Of a stretch of DNA of 6,489 bases, positions 5,817 through 6,489 are shown in pieces. The stretch is taken from the NCBI GenBank assembly GCA_034421515.1, contig DAOUKH010000049.1:1-6489 (forward strand). Direction: 5' to 3'. This DNA is from DAOUKH01 sp034421515. Lineage in GTDB: Bacteria; Chloroflexota; Dehalococcoidia; SHYB01. The notes under the pieces are model-generated. The model saw only the letters and a program-made list of their open reading frames with translations. It searched no databases and was not told the DNA's origin. The position numbers were made by a program, and so were the translations under genes. Each line of letters opens with the position of its first letter. Position 1 is the first letter of the stretch.

Positions 5817-6489
5817 ATGCCGAAGCCGAGGGACGTGGCCATCGTCGGCGTCTACGCGACGGAGCAGGAGCGCGTCTCCCAGCGCACGTCGCAGGAAGTC
5901 AGCATGGAGGCCATCCTCGGCGCCCTCGACGACGCCGGCCTCACCATGGACGACGTCGACGCCTACTTCGGCTCCTCCTTCCCCCTCGGCAACGGCCAGG
6001 GGCCGACCGAGGGCAACGTGTCCTACCAACTCAACCGCCCCTTCAGCCTCGTCCTCCAGATGTCCGGCGCGATGGCCCTCATCCAAGCCGCCGCCGCGAT
6101 CCGCGACGGCGTCTGCGAGGTCGCCATTCTCGCCTCGGGCAACTCGCGCGCCGCCTCCGACGGCAGCGTGGTGGACTGGACGCGGCCCGACTTCGAGTTC
6201 ACCGAGTGGACGGGGTCGATGACGCCGGGCCAGATGGCGATGCAGATGCGCCGCCACATGCACGAGTTCGGAACGACGCCGGAGCAGATCGCCCACGGCT
6301 GCGCCGTCGTCCGCAACAACGGCCACATCAACCCCGATGCGGTCATGTTCAACCGGGGGCCCTACACGACGGCCGACATTCTCGAAGCCCGCATGGTCGC
6401 CGACCCCTTCACCCTCCTGATGTGCTCCATCGTCAACGACGGCGGCAATTGCGTCGTCGTCACCTCCGCCGAGCGGGCCAAGAGCTGCA
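5817..6489 (+). CDS. Thiolase-like protein of the SCP2/lipid-transfer type, partial (runs off window)
   Basis: The first 224 codons are present; no stop occurs before the window ends. ATG 5817 has AGGAGG at 5805-5810 with a 6-nt gap. Seen: a DVAIVGVYATEQ N terminus (6-17); MEAILGALDDAGLTMDDVD (30-48), typical of thiolases; LQMSGAMALIQAAAAIRDG (80-98), which aligns with the active-site helix; RRHMHEFGTTPEQIA (145-159); and DGGNCVVVTSAERAK (208-222), the start of the C-terminal thiolase half. Family role: Claisen or retro-Claisen cleavage of 3-ketoacyl-CoA, or retro-aldol cleavage in Ltp2-like members. Odd: the C-x-S-G nucleophile position reads Q81-M-S-G, so a classical Cys thiolase mechanism is unlikely by this alignment. 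It lies 31 bp after the MaoC-like gene and is probably co-transcribed; a DUF35-type partner might follow beyond the edge. The C-terminal catalytic residues are not visible here. Confidence 0.88.
   Translation, partial: MPKPRDVAIVGVYATEQERVSQRTSQEVSMEAILGALDDAGLTMDDVDAYFGSSFPLGNGQGPTEGNVSYQLNRPFSLVLQMSGAMALIQAAAAIRDGVCEVAILASGNSRAASDGSVVDWTRPDFEFTEWTGSMTPGQMAMQMRRHMHEFGTTPEQIAHGCAVVRNNGHINPDAVMFNRGPYTTADILEARMVADPFTLLMCSIVNDGGNCVVVTSAERAKSC

Noticed and set aside
4199..5842. Minus-strand open frame of 547 codons opposite the MaoC-like gene
   Set aside because: Mirror frame of a strongly biased gene; the product is mostly Val, Ala, Gly, Asp and Leu without motifs, and it crosses the hairpin array.
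4447..6222. Plus-strand open frame of 591 codons running through both the MaoC-like and thiolase-like genes
   Set aside because: It spans two genes with separate good starts and stops in other frames, and its product is Arg-rich and featureless.

Overview
This is a GC-rich bacterial window, dense with genes and with strong codon bias toward G or C at third positions. Most starts have a clear GGAGG-type ribosome binding site. The gene families (PF04909 amidohydrolases, a TIGR03086/DinB-like protein, a double hot-dog MaoC-type protein and an SCP2-type thiolase) are common in Actinomycetota, and also in environmental Chloroflexota and other GC-rich uncultured lineages. The sequence alone does not settle the phylum. 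I see no rRNA, tRNA, CRISPR array, transposase, integrase or phage gene.

Left part, minus strand, read from right to left: a small cupin (2417-2815), then two tandem paralogous metal-dependent amidohydrolases (1166-2329 and 2-1126). The gaps are 87 and 39 bp, so this looks like a small catabolic operon. A possible internal promoter precedes the first amidohydrolase. The first amidohydrolase keeps the expected metal-site residues of its subfamily; the second has several of them substituted.

Middle: a 133-bp divergent intergenic region separates the cupin from a plus-strand tyrosine/serine phosphatase of the NFRDLGG / C-x5-R type (2949-3677). A TIGR03086-like DinB/maleylpyruvate-isomerase-fold protein follows (3786-4322), with its own ribosome binding site and a promoter-like box.

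Right part, plus strand: after a 209-bp gap holding three consecutive perfect hairpins (4339-4405), a double hot-dog MaoC-like acyl-CoA hydratase/dehydratase (4532-5785) is followed 31 bp later by a thiolase-like protein (5817 to beyond the window edge). These two look co-transcribed. They suggest a CoA-thioester side-chain pathway in which a hydratase is paired with a thiolase-fold carbon-carbon lyase. Key catalytic positions look substituted in both proteins.

As a whole the window reads as an accessory catabolic neighbourhood for cyclic or acyl-CoA substrates. Substrates cannot be assigned from sequence. The best leads are the altered active sites in three of the enzymes, a TANGCT box placed 33-34 nt before three start codons, and the hairpin array.
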